A model generated the notes under the pieces. The model did not search any database. It saw only the letters and a list, made by a program, of their open reading frames with translations, and had not been told where the DNA came from. Shown piece after piece: positions 54,191 through 64,000 of a DNA stretch of 64,000 nucleotides (within the stretch, counting starts at the first letter, position 1; each line of letters opens with the position of its first letter). The stretch is from Acinetobacter nosocomialis NIPH 2119 (lineage in GTDB: Bacteria; Pseudomonadota; Gammaproteobacteria; Pseudomonadales; Moraxellaceae): assembly GCF_000368085.1 (NCBI RefSeq), contig NZ_KB849239.1:3127715-3191714 (forward strand). The letters are read 5' to 3'. A program made the position numbers and the translations under genes.

Positions 54191-55301
54191 ATGATTTATC
54201 TTTAATGAAAATCTTTCGAATGTAGCTGTTAAGCGGTGTCGAATAATATTTTTCAATCGCTGCGCTGATAATAAAGGTCAGAATCAGATAGCCAATTAAA
54301 AGCATAATTTTGATGCTAGCGTCGGTTTGAGCCGGAACAAAAGCAACTTTCATAAGACCTAGTACTACCAGATGGAACAGATAAGTTTCGTAACTTCGTT
54401 GCCCCAACCAGACCATCACTTTGGTCAATAGATTATGCGCTTGCATTTCGGAAGGATGTTGAAAACACAAAATCAGTAAGCCTGTGGCAAAAGCAAATAG
54501 GCTAATACCCCAAGTACTCACTTCTTTAATTGGCGCATATAAATATAGAGCGGCCATACTTAAAATAATTAGCCATGAAAGAAGTTTTTTATAGTGCCAA
54601 TTTGGCTGATATTTATGAGAAAAAATGGCAGTTAAACAGCCCACCGCTATGCCATCAAAACTTGAAAAATAATGATATAAATAAGCCCCGCTTTCTTCTC
54701 CAAAATGCAGGGACCTAAAATAAGGCCCGTAAATAATTACCCCAATCAGTACAGCAACAAAGACCTTATTACTACGCGTAAGCAAGCACAATAATGGAAA
54801 AACAAAATAGAAAACTTCTTCCACAGAGAGTGACCACAACACGCCCAAGGCGTAGTTTACCCAACCGAATTTAATAATCAGGATATTCATCCAGAAGGTT
54901 AAAGCTGCAAATATGGTTAAGGAATAGGAAACCTCAATGCCATTCGGAGCTTGGTTCATAAAGGGTTTTAAGTCAAATGAACCAAGTATGCTTACCCCTA
55001 AAATGAGTAATACCAAACACGGCAAGATACGCGCTGCCCGTCGGATATAAAAATGCTTGAGGTTAATTGCGGAAAATTGTTTGTCTCGTTTCAAAGTGTG
55101 ATGGGTAATTAAAAAACCCGAAATCACAAAAAACATGGTGACACCATAATTTCCATTTCTTGCGATGACTGTGCTAAATGCTTCACCTAAAAAATCAAAA
55201 CCTAACCATGTATCTTTGAGTTTATAGGGAATATTAAAATGATGTAAAAGAACCAAAAGGATAGACATTCCTCGAAGAATATCTATTTTATAATTACGCA
55301 T
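54189..55301 (-). CDS. OafA/YrhL-type acyltransferase 3 membrane protein
   Basis: The 370-residue protein has about ten membrane helices, begins KIDILRGMSILLVLLHHF (family motif RG-x-x-x-x-x-V-x-x-x-H), and has FFVISGFLITHHTL and WSLSVEEVFYFVFPLL. Family members acetylate surface sugars, LPS or peptidoglycan; the substrate here is unknown. It lies alone between zigA and hutC, on the opposite strand, so it is not part of either unit. Confidence 0.88.
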   Translation of the reverse strand: MRNYKIDILRGMSILLVLLHHFNIPYKLKDTWLGFDFLGEAFSTVIARNGNYGVTMFFVISGFLITHHTLKRDKQFSAINLKHFYIRRAARILPCLVLLILGVSILGSFDLKPFMNQAPNGIEVSYSLTIFAALTFWMNILIIKFGWVNYALGVLWSLSVEEVFYFVFPLLCLLTRSNKVFVAVLIGVIIYGPYFRSLHFGEESGAYLYHYFSSFDGIAVGCLTAIFSHKYQPNWHYKKLLSWLIILSMAALYLYAPIKEVSTWGISLFAFATGLLILCFQHPSEMQAHNLLTKVMVWLGQRSYETYLFHLVVLGLMKVAFVPAQTDASIKIMLLIGYLILTFIISAAIEKYYSTPLNSYIRKIFIKDKS

Positions 55302-55653
55302 TCGATGTGCTTCCAGCTTTATTAATATACTGTGTGGCAGCAGAATACTATTGATCAGTTATTTTAAATAAAAATTTTACGCATCATTTCGTAAACTAAA
55401 AAAGACTACATTTTTGCTTCTTTGAATTGAGCTAAGGCATAACAGAAATAATTATTAAATAAATATTTATAAAGCATTTATATATTTGAATTTTTCTACA
55501 TAAAACTTTAAATTAGCTTTTACCGAACTATGTTTGTTTTTTAGACTTATTAAAATATATTTAATTCATAAATTAACATGTTGTATGTGGTTGTATATAC
55601 ATAGCATGTCAACTAAAATACCTTTTTGCCTGCTGCCTTTTTGAGTATTTGTT
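55302..55653. other. Control region upstream of hutC
   Basis: 352 bases without a gene, AT-rich. It holds the HutC-type box at 55592-55601 and a partial second copy TTGTATGTGG next to it (55581-55590). Promoters for hutC and the acyltransferase must lie here. Confidence 0.5.
55592..55601. promoter_or_regulatory. HutC operator box before hutC
   Basis: TGTATATACA, the same decamer as before hutU, lies 53 bases before the hutC ATG. HutC sites in Pseudomonas contain a TGTA-N2-TACA core, so this is probably autoregulatory. Confidence 0.75.
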
Positions 55654-56406
55654 ATGCCCAGAACATCAAAACAAGAACATACTGAGCTTTCGATTGAAGC
55701 TGATAGTCCAGTTCCTTTATATCAACGCGTAAAACAGCTGATTTCACAAAAGATTTATGAAGGTACTTGGGCTGTAAATAAAAAAATTCCTTCGGAAAGT
55801 GAACTGGTTAATCAACTCGGTTGTAGCCGTATGACGGTAAACCGTGCGCTACGTGAATTAACGACTGAGGGTTTGCTCGTTCGAATTCAGGGCGTTGGTT
55901 CTTTCGTTGCTGAAGGGCAAGGCAGAACTGCACTTTTTCAAATTAATAATATCGCCGATGAGATTATTGCACGAAACCATAAGCACCACGCTGAAGTTTT
56001 AGTCTTAGAACAAATTTATGCAAATGCAGAGCAAAGCGTGTTAATGCAAACTCGCGAAGGTCAAAGATTATTTCACTCGATTATTGTGCATTATGAAAAT
56101 GATGTACCTGTTCAGGTCGAAGATCGTTTAGTCGATGCAGCGCTGATTCCAGATTATTTAGAACAAGATTTTAAAACCATTACGCCGAATGCTTATCTCA
56201 TGGCGAAAGCGCCAGTGACGGAAGGTGAACATATTGTTGAGGCAGTTTTAGCATCTGCTCAAGAGTGTAAATGGTTGAAGATTACTAAAGCTGAACCGTG
56301 TTTACTGATCCGTCGCCGTACATGGTCAAACAAACAGCTCATTTCAAGTGCACGTCTGATTTATCCGGGTAGTCGTTATTATCTCGAAGGGAAATTTAAT
56401 CCATGA
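55654..56406 (+). CDS. hutC: GntR-family histidine-utilisation repressor HutC
   Basis: The 250-residue regulator has a GntR winged HTH (about 20-85, LYQRVKQLISQKIYEGTW and SESELVNQLGCSRMTVNRALRELTTEGLLVRIQGVGSFVA) and a UTRA effector domain, which in HutC binds urocanate. The first of the hut genes, with a HutC box ahead; its stop overlaps the hutD start by four bases. Confidence 0.95.
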   Translation: MPRTSKQEHTELSIEADSPVPLYQRVKQLISQKIYEGTWAVNKKIPSESELVNQLGCSRMTVNRALRELTTEGLLVRIQGVGSFVAEGQGRTALFQINNIADEIIARNHKHHAEVLVLEQIYANAEQSVLMQTREGQRLFHSIIVHYENDVPVQVEDRLVDAALIPDYLEQDFKTITPNAYLMAKAPVTEGEHIVEAVLASAQECKWLKITKAEPCLLIRRRTWSNKQLISSARLIYPGSRYYLEGKFNP

Positions 56407-56978
56407 TTGAATTGATCAGGGCCGATCAATATACAAAAATGCTTTGGAAAAACGGTGCGGGTTTCACTTTAGAAATTGCCAGAAGTCAAGGTGAAGCCGA
56501 TTTCGATTGGCGCATTTCGATGGCAGATGTGACCACTTCCGGACCATTTTCGTTATTTCCCAACAAGCAGCGCATTATTAGCGTACTCGATGGACAGGGC
56601 ATAGTACTGCATGTCGATGAGCTTCCTGCCAAAACGCTAAACCAAGGCGATATTTTTGCTTTTCATGGTGAGAGTCAGGTTCAAAGTGAACTTGTAAATG
56701 GGGCAGTTCGAGATTTAAATTTAATTTATAATCCTGCAAAGTTTCATGCCCGTTTTCAGTGGTTGAATGATGCAGCGGAGCAGGCATTTATAAGTTCGGC
56801 AGATCTGATTTTCATTTTTAATCAGGGTAGTGAAACACAAGTAAATGTGGATGATCATTCCGTTCAGATTGCTGCTCATGAGACACTAAAAATTGAAAAA
56901 AAATCTGGTGTCACATCAATCAATTTTCCCAAAAAACAACTTAAAAGCTGCTATGTCATTGAGTTAATTCAACGATAA
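56403..56978 (+). CDS. hutD: HutD family protein
   Basis: The 191-residue protein belongs to the HutD family, a bicupin found in many hut operons. Motifs are MLWKNGAGFTLEIARSQGE, DFDWRISMADVTTSGPFSLFPNKQR and FHGESQVQSELVNGAVRDLNLIY. Its role is regulatory or governs the histidine pathway level, not enzymatic so far as known. It is translationally coupled to hutC (ATGA). A terminator follows. Confidence 0.95.
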   Translation: MIELIRADQYTKMLWKNGAGFTLEIARSQGEADFDWRISMADVTTSGPFSLFPNKQRIISVLDGQGIVLHVDELPAKTLNQGDIFAFHGESQVQSELVNGAVRDLNLIYNPAKFHARFQWLNDAAEQAFISSADLIFIFNQGSETQVNVDDHSVQIAAHETLKIEKKSGVTSINFPKKQLKSCYVIELIQR

Positions 56979-56999
56979 AAAGACATCATTGACGTCTTA

Positions 57000-57037
57000 A
57001 AAAGCACATGTCTTATTAGAGGATATGTGCTTTTTTT
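57000..57037 (+). terminator. Terminator after hutD
   Basis: Arms AAAGCACAT and ATGTGCTTT, then seven T, 23 bases after the hutD stop. It makes hutCD a separate unit from hutU. Confidence 0.85.
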
Positions 57038-57144
57038 ATGCTAGATATAAAAATAAATTAATTTAATTCATAAGCTTATTCAATTTTATTAAAAAAATAT
57101 GAGTCACCCTCTTCACGCCGAAAAATATTTGTGTAGTATATGGA

Positions 57145-57154
57145 TGTATATACA
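57145..57154. promoter_or_regulatory. HutC operator box before hutU
   Basis: TGTATATACA, within GGATGTATATACAAGTT, lies 76 bases before the hutU start. It is identical to the box before hutC and probably places the whole hutUHTIG operon under HutC control. TATACA repeats further at 57170. Confidence 0.75.
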
Positions 57155-57229
57155 AGTTAATACATTACTATACAAATGCAGAGACAAGTGATGTTCTGCT
57201 GATGTAAGCTCAAAGGAAGGAGTCCGACT

Positions 57230-58906
57230 GTGACAACAACGACAACAAAATTTCGTGATGTAGAAATTCGTGCACCACGCGGCACTGAATTAACGGCTAA
57301 GAGTTGGTTAACTGAAGCCCCATTACGTATGTTGATGAATAACCTTGATCCGGACGTTGCAGAAAACCCGAAAGAGTTAGTTGTATACGGTGGTATTGGT
57401 CGTGCAGCACGAAACTGGGAATGTTTCGACAAAATTGTAGATACGTTAAAAAATCTTGAAACTGATGAAACTTTATTAGTTCAATCAGGCAAACCAGTAG
57501 GTGTATTTAAAACTCATAAAGATGCACCACGCGTTTTAATTGCAAACTCAAACCTTGTACCACACTGGGCAAACTGGGAACACTTCAACGAGTTAGACGC
57601 AAAAGCACTTGCAATGTACGGTCAAATGACAGCAGGTTCATGGATCTATATTGGTAGCCAAGGCATTGTACAAGGTACATATGAAACTTTCGTTGAGGCA
57701 GGCCGCCAACACTACAACGGTGACTTAAAAGGTCGTTGGGTTCTTACTGCTGGTTTAGGTGGTATGGGTGGTGCTCAGCCTCTAGCTGCAACACTTGCAG
57801 GTGCATGTTCTTTAAACATTGAATGCCAACAAGCAAGTATCGATTTCCGTTTACGTACTCGTTATGTAGACGAACAAGCAACTGACTTAGACGACGCTTT
57901 AGCGCGTATTGACCGCTATACAAAAGAAGGCAAAGCAATTTCAATTGCGCTTCATGGTAACGCTGCTGAAATTTTACCTGAGCTTGTTCGCCGTGGTGTA
58001 CGTCCAGACATGGTGACTGACCAAACAAGTGCACACGATCCACTTAATGGCTACTTACCAGTAGGTTGGACTTGGGATGAATACCGTGAACGTGCGAAAA
58101 CTGAACCGGAAGCTGTTGTAAAAGCTGCAAAACAGTCGATGGCGAAGCATGTACAAGCCATGCTTGATTTCCAAAAAATGGGTGTTCCAACATTTGACTA
58201 TGGCAACAACATCCGTCAAATGGCGAAAGATGAAGGCGTAGCAAACGCTTTTGATTTCCCAGGCTTCGTACCTGCTTACATCCGTCCATTGTTCTGCCGT
58301 GGTATTGGTCCATTCCGTTGGGCTGCGCTTTCTGGTGACCCAGAAGACATTTATAAAACAGATGCCAAAGTTAAAGAGTTAATTCCTGATGATGAACATT
58401 TACATCACTGGTTAGACATGGCTCGTGAACGCATTAGCTTCCAAGGCTTACCAGCGCGTATTTGCTGGGTAGGTTTGGGCTTACGTGCAAAACTTGGTTT
58501 GGCATTTAACGAAATGGTTCGTAGCGGTGAATTGTCTGCACCAGTTGTGATTGGTCGTGACCACTTGGACTCAGGTTCGGTTGCAAGTCCTAACCGTGAA
58601 ACTGAAGCAATGCAAGACGGTTCAGACGCAGTATCAGACTGGCCTTTATTAAACGCGTTGCTCAATACAGCAGGCGGCGCAACTTGGGTGTCTTTACATC
58701 ACGGTGGTGGTGTAGGTATGGGCTTCTCTCAACACTCAGGCGTTGTGATTGTGTGTGATGGTACAGATGAAGCTGCTGCACGTATTGCTCGCGTATTGAC
58801 CAATGACCCTGCAACAGGTGTTATGCGTCATGCCGATGCAGGTTATGAAATTGCGATTAACTGTGCCAAAGAGCAAGGCTTACACTTGCCAATGATCACG
58901 CAATAA
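57230..58906 (+). CDS. hutU: Urocanate hydratase
   Basis: The 558-residue enzyme converts urocanate to imidazolonepropionate using tightly bound NAD+. Start is GTG 57230, supported by GGAAGGAG seven bases upstream. [27 protein letters not shown] is the NAD-binding region and [16 protein letters not shown] carries the active-site cysteine region. Length matches the family (about 557). First gene of the second hut unit, after hutCD. Confidence 0.97.
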   Translation: MTTTTTKFRDVEIRAPRGTELTAKSWLTEAPLRMLMNNLDPDVAENPKELVVYGGIGRAARNWECFDKIVDTLKNLETDETLLVQSGKPVGVFKTHKDAPRVLIANSNLVPHWANWEHFNELDAKALAMYGQMTAGSWIYIGSQGIVQGTYETFVEAGRQHYNGDLKGRWVLTAGLGGMGGAQPLAATLAGACSLNIECQQASIDFRLRTRYVDEQATDLDDALARIDRYTKEGKAISIALHGNAAEILPELVRRGVRPDMVTDQTSAHDPLNGYLPVGWTWDEYRERAKTEPEAVVKAAKQSMAKHVQAMLDFQKMGVPTFDYGNNIRQMAKDEGVANAFDFPGFVPAYIRPLFCRGIGPFRWAALSGDPEDIYKTDAKVKELIPDDEHLHHWLDMARERISFQGLPARICWVGLGLRAKLGLAFNEMVRSGELSAPVVIGRDHLDSGSVASPNRETEAMQDGSDAVSDWPLLNALLNTAGGATWVSLHHGGGVGMGFSQHSGVVIVCDGTDEAAARIARVLTNDPATGVMRHADAGYEIAINCAKEQGLHLPMITQ

Positions 58907-58993
58907 AAATACATGGAAGAACTAGCGGTGCTTTTTGCAATTGTGAAAAGCACCGTCTCAGCAGAATATAGTGCAAAAAATTAGGAAGCCAAC

Positions 58994-60532
58994 ATGGAAT
59001 TACTTATCCAACCGGGAAAACTGACCTTAGCCGATTTACGTCAAGCGTACCTCAACCCGATCAAAGTTAAATTGGATGAAAATGCCTCATCTGCAATTGA
59101 TGCAAGTGTGGCTTGCGTTGAGAAAATTGTAAATGAAGGGCGTACAGCTTACGGTATTAACACAGGCTTTGGCTTACTCGCGTCAACCAAAATTGCTCCT
59201 GAAGATTTAGAAAAGTTACAACGTTCATTGGTTCTGTCACATGCAGCAGGTGTAGGTGAAGCACTTGATGATGCAATGGTTCGTTTAATTATTCTGTTAA
59301 AAGCAAATAGCTTGGCGCGTGGTTTCTCGGGTATCCGTCGTAAAGTAATTGATGCTTTGTTGGCTTTAATTAATGCCGAAGTTTATCCACACATTCCATT
59401 GAAAGGTTCTGTAGGTGCTTCAGGTGACTTGGCACCACTTGCACACATGTCTTTAGTTTTACTGGGCGAAGGTAAGGCACGTTATAAGGGTGAATGGTTA
59501 CCAGCTGTTGAAGCTTTAAAAGTTGCAGGTTTAGAGCCGATTTCTTTAGCTGCTAAAGAAGGTTTGGCACTTTTAAACGGTACACAAGTGTCAACTGCTT
59601 ATGCGTTACGTGGCTTGTTTGAAGCTGAAGACTTGTTTGCTGCTGCAACGGTTTGTGGTGGCTTAAGCGTTGAAGCGATGTTGGGTTCACGTGCCCCATT
59701 CGATGCTCGTATTCACGAAGTACGTGGGCAACGTGGTCAAATTGATGTAGCTGCGGCTTATCGTGACCTATTAACTGACTCAAGTGAAATTGCACATTCA
59801 CATGAAGACTGTAGCAAAGTTCAAGACCCATACTCTTTACGTTGCCAGCCACAGGTCATGGGTGCATGTTTAACCCAAATCCGTCAGGCTGCTGAAGTAT
59901 TAGAAATTGAAGCAAATGCTGTATCAGATAACCCGCTTGTTTTTGCTGAGCAAGGTGACGTGATTTCTGGTGGTAACTTCCATGCAGAGCCTGTTGCAAT
60001 GGCGGCAGATAATTTAGCATTGGCGATTGCTGAAATTGGTTCACTGTCTGAACGTCGTATTTCGATGATGATGGACCGCCACATGTCACAACTCCCACCA
60101 TTCTTGGTTGCAAATGGCGGTGTTAACTCAGGCTTTATGATTGCACAAGTGACAGCTGCTGCACTTGCGAGCGATAATAAAGCACTTGCACATCCTGCAA
60201 GTGTTGATAGTTTACCAACGTCTGCCAATCAGGAAGACCACGTATCGATGGCTCCGAATGCCGGTAAGCGTCTTTGGTACATGGCTGACAACGTTCGTGG
60301 CATTTTAGCTGTTGAATGGTTAGGCGCTTGTCAGGGTTTAGACTTCCGTGAAGGTTTAAAAAGCTCGCCTAAACTTGAACAAGCTCGTAAAATCTTGCGC
60401 GATCAAGTTCCTTACTACAGCGAAGATCGTTTCTTTGCTCCGGATATCGAACAGGCTAGTGAATTGCTTGCGAGTGGTTGCCTAAACAAGTTACTCATTC
60501 CAAAACTACTCCCTAGTTTATCTGAAGTGTGA
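58994..60532 (+). CDS. hutH: Histidine ammonia-lyase
   Basis: The 512-residue enzyme deaminates histidine to urocanate, the first step of the pathway. The MIO-forming Ala-Ser-Gly is at residues 142-144 ([15 protein letters not shown]), Tyr53 is in AYGINTGFG, and [28 protein letters not shown] and [10 protein letters not shown] are active-site motifs. Length matches the family (509). AGGAAG lies just before the ATG. 87 bases after hutU. Confidence 0.98.
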   Translation: MELLIQPGKLTLADLRQAYLNPIKVKLDENASSAIDASVACVEKIVNEGRTAYGINTGFGLLASTKIAPEDLEKLQRSLVLSHAAGVGEALDDAMVRLIILLKANSLARGFSGIRRKVIDALLALINAEVYPHIPLKGSVGASGDLAPLAHMSLVLLGEGKARYKGEWLPAVEALKVAGLEPISLAAKEGLALLNGTQVSTAYALRGLFEAEDLFAAATVCGGLSVEAMLGSRAPFDARIHEVRGQRGQIDVAAAYRDLLTDSSEIAHSHEDCSKVQDPYSLRCQPQVMGACLTQIRQAAEVLEIEANAVSDNPLVFAEQGDVISGGNFHAEPVAMAADNLALAIAEIGSLSERRISMMMDRHMSQLPPFLVANGGVNSGFMIAQVTAAALASDNKALAHPASVDSLPTSANQEDHVSMAPNAGKRLWYMADNVRGILAVEWLGACQGLDFREGLKSSPKLEQARKILRDQVPYYSEDRFFAPDIEQASELLASGCLNKLLIPKLLPSLSEV

Positions 60533-60596
60533 TTGATAAAACGGTCACATGGAGTGGCCGAATCCAACTAAATTTCCTCAAGGATTGGAGATTATA

Positions 60597-62009
60597 ATGT
60601 CACAAAACTCCACACTACAGCGGGGTTTAAACACCCGCCATATTCGTTTCTTGGCATTGGGCTCAGCAATTGGAACTGGGCTTTTCTATGGTTCGGCGAC
60701 TGCCATCAAAATGGCAGGGCCTTCAGTATTACTCGCGTATATCGTTGCAGGGATTGCAATTTATATCGTTATGCGCGCACTGGGTGAGATGGCTGTCCAT
60801 AACCCTGTCTCTGGCTCATTCAGCCACTATGCATCTCAGTACATTGGTCCATTGGCGGGTTTTACCACAGGTTGGACCTATGTTTTTGAGATGGTGATTG
60901 TTGCAATTGCCGATGTCACTGCATTTGGTATTTATATGGGGTTCTGGTATCCCGATGTACCGCGGTGGATCTGGATTTTGTCTCTCATCATGTTCTTAGG
61001 TGCAATTAACCTTATTCATGTAAAAGTCTTTGGTGAACTCGAATTTTGGCTTTCTATTGTTAAAGTCAGTGCCATTGTTGCCATGATTTTAGGTGGCTTG
61101 GGTTTAATGTTCTACGGTTTCCATGTTGACCACAGCAATGTTGTACCGGGGCTTCAAAACCTATGGATTTATGATGGCTTCATGCCACATGGTATTGCAG
61201 GTTTAGTGGCATGTTTATCTGTAGTGGTATTCGCTTTTGGCGGGATCGAAATTATTGGTTTAACCGCAGGTGAGTCACAAGACCCGAAAACTACTCTACC
61301 AAAAGCAATTAATGCCGTTCCAGTCCGTATCTTACTGTTCTATGTACTCACTATTTTTGTACTTATGTCGATTTTTCCATGGAACCAGATTGGTAGCCAA
61401 GGCAGCCCCTTTGTACAAATTTTTGAAAACTTAGGCATTAAATCTGCTGCAAATATTTTAAATATTGTGGTGGTGACAGCAGCAATTTCAGCAATTAATA
61501 GTGATGTATTTGGTGCAGGCCGTATGTTGTACGGTATGGCAAATCGTGGTCAGGCACCGCAAGTGTTCAAGAAACTTTCACGTAATGGCGTGCCTTGGAT
61601 GACTGTTGTGGTTATGGCTGGCGTGCTGTTAATTGGTGTGGTGCTGAACTACCTGATTCCTGAAAATGTATTTGTCATCATCGCATCAATTGCAACGTTT
61701 GCAACCGTTTGGGTATGGCTCATGATCTTGCTTTCGCAAGTGGCGATGCGCCGTAAATTATCTACTGCTGAAATTAAGGCACTAGATTTCCCTGTATTCG
61801 GCTGGCCATATGCTCCTGCTTTTGCAATCGGTTTTATGGTGTTCATTTTAGTCATGATGGGTTACTTCCCAGACTCGCGCCCTGCAATTTATGTAGGAAT
61901 CACTTGGCTTGCTCTCTTAACCATTGCTTATCGTATTTGGGTAAAACCAGAGCAAAGCTTGGGAAAGGAAAGTGAGCCTGTCCAGCAAAACATAGAAATG
62001 GAAAGCTAA
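60597..62009 (+). CDS. hutT: Histidine permease HutT-like (APC family)
   Basis: With ATG 60597 ([21 protein letters not shown]), preceded by GGAG, the permease has 470 residues and 12 helices. It shows the AAT-family signature [37 protein letters not shown] and [25 protein letters not shown]. Its place between hutH and hutI makes histidine or urocanate the likely substrate; ProY-type permeases are close relatives. The first ATG (60549) lacks a fitting ribosome site. Confidence 0.9.
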   Translation: MSQNSTLQRGLNTRHIRFLALGSAIGTGLFYGSATAIKMAGPSVLLAYIVAGIAIYIVMRALGEMAVHNPVSGSFSHYASQYIGPLAGFTTGWTYVFEMVIVAIADVTAFGIYMGFWYPDVPRWIWILSLIMFLGAINLIHVKVFGELEFWLSIVKVSAIVAMILGGLGLMFYGFHVDHSNVVPGLQNLWIYDGFMPHGIAGLVACLSVVVFAFGGIEIIGLTAGESQDPKTTLPKAINAVPVRILLFYVLTIFVLMSIFPWNQIGSQGSPFVQIFENLGIKSAANILNIVVVTAAISAINSDVFGAGRMLYGMANRGQAPQVFKKLSRNGVPWMTVVVMAGVLLIGVVLNYLIPENVFVIIASIATFATVWVWLMILLSQVAMRRKLSTAEIKALDFPVFGWPYAPAFAIGFMVFILVMMGYFPDSRPAIYVGITWLALLTIAYRIWVKPEQSLGKESEPVQQNIEMES

Positions 62010-62060
62010 CAAATCAACTGCCCAATAGTTTTACTGTTGGGCAGTTTCGAGGATAGGCTA

Positions 62061-63266
62061 ATGAAAAAACTTTGGCAAAACTGCCATATTGCGACCATGC
62101 AAAATGGGCAATATTCTTATATCGAAGATGCTGCAATTGTCACAGAAGGGCATCTCATCCACTGGATTGGAAAACAACAACAACTTCCTGCCGACACTTA
62201 TTCCGAAACAGTTGACTTAAATGGTGCTTGGGTAACTCCAGGGTTCATCGACTGTCATACGCATAGCGTATTTGGTGGCAACCGTAGTGTTGAGTTTGAA
62301 AAGCGCTTACAAGGCGTAAGTTATGCTGAAATTGCTGCAAGCGGTGGTGGTATTGCCAGTACTGTTCGTGCAACCCGAGAAGCCAGTGAAGAACAACTCT
62401 TAAACTCAGCACTGAAACGTATTCGCTGTATGCAGCAAGACGGTGTCACCACCATTGAAATTAAGTCTGGCTACGGACTCAATTACGAAAACGAGCGCAA
62501 AATGCTGCGTGTAATCCGTCAAATTGGTGAAAAATTACCGATGACGGTCAAAAGTACCTGTTTGGCTGCCCATGCGTTACCGCCAGAGTATAAAGACCAA
62601 AGCGATGCTTATATCGAGCATATCTGTACAGAAATGTTGCCTAAACTACATGCTGAAGGTTTAGTCGATGCTGTAGACGCATTCTGCGAGCATTTAGCCT
62701 TTTCACCTGCTCAGGTTGAACGTGTTTTTAAAACGGCACAATCATTGGGGCTACCCGTTAAACTTCATGCTGAACAGCTTTCATCGCTCGGTGGCTCAAG
62801 CTTAGCAGCACGTTATCATGCTTTGTCGGCTGACCATTTAGAGTACATGACCGAAGATGATGTCAAAGCAATGGCAGAGTCGGGTACGGTTGCTGTGTTA
62901 TTGCCGGGTGCCTTTTATTTATTGCGTGAAACACAATACCCACCAATTGAAAGTCTGATTAAGCATGGCGTGCGTATTGCGCTGTCGAGTGATTTAAATC
63001 CGGGTACATCTCCAGCACTTTCTGTACGTTTAATGCTGAATATGGGCAGTACGTTATTCCGTTTAACACCTGAGCAAGCTTTAGCGGGTGTCACCATTCA
63101 TGCTGCACAAGCGCTCGGTTTAGAGCAAACACACGGCAGTTTGGAGCAGGGTAAAGTCGCTGACTTTGTAGCTTGGGATATTGAGCATCCATCTGAAATT
63201 GTTTACTGGCTTGGCGGAGATTTGCCTAAGCGAGTTGTTCAGCATGGACAAGAAGTTATTTTTTAA
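62061..63266 (+). CDS. hutI: Imidazolonepropionase
   Basis: The 401-residue amidohydrolase opens the imidazolone ring to N-formimino-glutamate. Start ATG 62061 with GAGGATAGGC upstream. Metal-binding H-x-H is in [14 protein letters not shown], further His in [20 protein letters not shown] and ADHLEYM, and the metal Asp in [13 protein letters not shown]. Length matches the family (about 405). Confidence 0.97.
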   Translation: MKKLWQNCHIATMQNGQYSYIEDAAIVTEGHLIHWIGKQQQLPADTYSETVDLNGAWVTPGFIDCHTHSVFGGNRSVEFEKRLQGVSYAEIAASGGGIASTVRATREASEEQLLNSALKRIRCMQQDGVTTIEIKSGYGLNYENERKMLRVIRQIGEKLPMTVKSTCLAAHALPPEYKDQSDAYIEHICTEMLPKLHAEGLVDAVDAFCEHLAFSPAQVERVFKTAQSLGLPVKLHAEQLSSLGGSSLAARYHALSADHLEYMTEDDVKAMAESGTVAVLLPGAFYLLRETQYPPIESLIKHGVRIALSSDLNPGTSPALSVRLMLNMGSTLFRLTPEQALAGVTIHAAQALGLEQTHGSLEQGKVADFVAWDIEHPSEIVYWLGGDLPKRVVQHGQEVIF

Positions 63267-63276
63267 ACGGTGTCAC

Positions 63277-64000
63277 ATGAATCACACATTTAAATGGCAA
63301 GGCCGACATGATGGCGAGGGTGAAGCACATCAACGTATTCACCATATTGTGAACACCACCCAACATGCCGAATTTGCCCTGATTGGTTTTAGCTCTGATG
63401 AAGGCGTGAAACGTAACAAAGGCCGCGTCGGTGCTGCCGATGCACCAGATGCAATCCGCACGCAACTTGCTAACTTACCGATTCATCGCCCAGTCAGTAT
63501 TGTCGATTTGGGTACGGTGACTTGTGAATACGGCAATTTAGAGCAAGCACAAAGCGAATTAGCTGAACAAGTCGCAAATAGCCTAGAACACGGCTTAAAA
63601 CCTGTTGTATTGGGCGGTGGACATGAAGTTGCTTTTGGTAGCTTTAGCGGTTTATTCCAATATGTACAAGCCAACGCGCCAGATAAAAAAATCGGCATTA
63701 TTAATTTTGATGCCCATTTTGATTTGCGTGAAGCAGAGCATGCCACCTCTGGAACACCTTTTTTACAAGCAGCTCGTCTTTCAGAACAGCATCAAAAACA
63801 ATTTAATTATTTATGTATTGGGGTTGCCAACCATGCTAATACTAAAATTTTATTTGATACTGCTGATGCGCTAAATTGTTCATATTTACGCGATCATGAG
63901 GTTAATATTTTTAACCTACCAAATGTGCTTGCAGCGGTTGATGCTTTTATTGAAAAAGTAGACTGTTTGTACGTTACGATTGATTTAGATGTCTTCGCGG
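63277..64000 (+). CDS. hutG: Formimidoylglutamase HutG, N-terminal 241 residues
   Basis: Partial arginase-family enzyme cut off by the window end, about 241 of roughly 310 residues. It cleaves N-formimino-glutamate to glutamate and formamide, the last step of this route. The manganese site motifs GGGHEVAFG, INFDAHFDLR and IDLDVFA are visible, the last at the cut. ATG 63277 lies ten bases after the hutI stop; the ribosome site is weak (CGGTG). Route is HutG-type, so no separate HutF deiminase is needed. Confidence 0.95.
   Translation, partial: MNHTFKWQGRHDGEGEAHQRIHHIVNTTQHAEFALIGFSSDEGVKRNKGRVGAADAPDAIRTQLANLPIHRPVSIVDLGTVTCEYGNLEQAQSELAEQVANSLEHGLKPVVLGGGHEVAFGSFSGLFQYVQANAPDKKIGIINFDAHFDLREAEHATSGTPFLQAARLSEQHQKQFNYLCIGVANHANTKILFDTADALNCSYLRDHEVNIFNLPNVLAAVDAFIEKVDCLYVTIDLDVFA

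Noticed and set aside
57744..58313. Antisense ORFs inside hutU
   Set aside because: Long, His- and Gln-rich frames opposite a highly conserved enzyme are shadow effects of codon bias.

Overview
The window is a chromosomal segment from an Acinetobacter, most likely the A. baumannii/calcoaceticus complex. The evidence is the low GC with AT-rich spacers, protein sequences typical of the genus (894-residue Ppc, 609-residue IlvD), and a histidine-utilisation cluster downstream of a zinc-responsive COG0523 GTPase (ZigA) and a Zur-type lipoprotein peptidase (ZrlA), an arrangement known from A. baumannii. I see no rRNA, tRNA, insertion sequence, prophage or CRISPR array. Most of the window is core chromosome.

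Layout. 1-6.9 kb: end of an outer-membrane barrel gene, an NSS amino-acid transporter with a 47-residue MetS-like partner, rsmB-fmt, ilvD. 7-15 kb: a DsbA-like tandem protein, TauE/SafE permease, LysR regulator, RutG-type uracil permease, ppc. 14.7-19.7 kb: a TetR regulator divergent from a two-gene RND efflux system, with a near-perfect 28-bp palindrome between them. 19.8-24.9 kb: small membrane protein, dnaJ, secreted protein, dapB, START-domain protein, MFS exporter. 24.9-26.7 kb: dkgB next to a YafC-like LysR gene, the same pair as in E. coli. 26.7-35.8 kb: MocR-type regulator, alcohol dehydrogenase, and a minus-strand run HIT, mutY, M23 lipoprotein, small protein, tag; then a hydrolase, DUF1328, YcgN and a PQQ sugar dehydrogenase. 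35.9-41 kb: rarA, an FNT channel, a decayed second copy of the rarA 3' end, then dapA-bamC-purC in the E. coli order.

41.3-51.9 kb: pncA, a BASS-family transporter, a MATE exporter, DUF523, then a tyrosine-catabolic locus: hpd, an IclR regulator, the operon fahA-maiA-VOC protein, and a divergent aromatic amino-acid permease. No canonical homogentisate dioxygenase is in this locus; a VOC-fold protein sits in the operon instead. Related AT-rich palindromes lie before hpd and between fahA and the permease, suggesting one regulator.

51.9-64 kb: zrlA and zigA, each behind a Zur-like palindrome, an acyltransferase, and hutC-hutD / hutU-hutH-hutT-hutI-hutG (hutG runs off the end). Identical TGTATATACA boxes precede hutC and hutU. 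Histidine is taken up by HutT and degraded by HutH, HutU, HutI and HutG; ZigA has been linked to zinc release and histidine catabolism.

The items most worth a second look are the VOC protein in place of HmgA, the shared operators of the tyrosine locus, the rarA 3' duplication around the FNT gene, the apparently frameshifted small membrane ORF before hpd, and the MetS-like small subunit.
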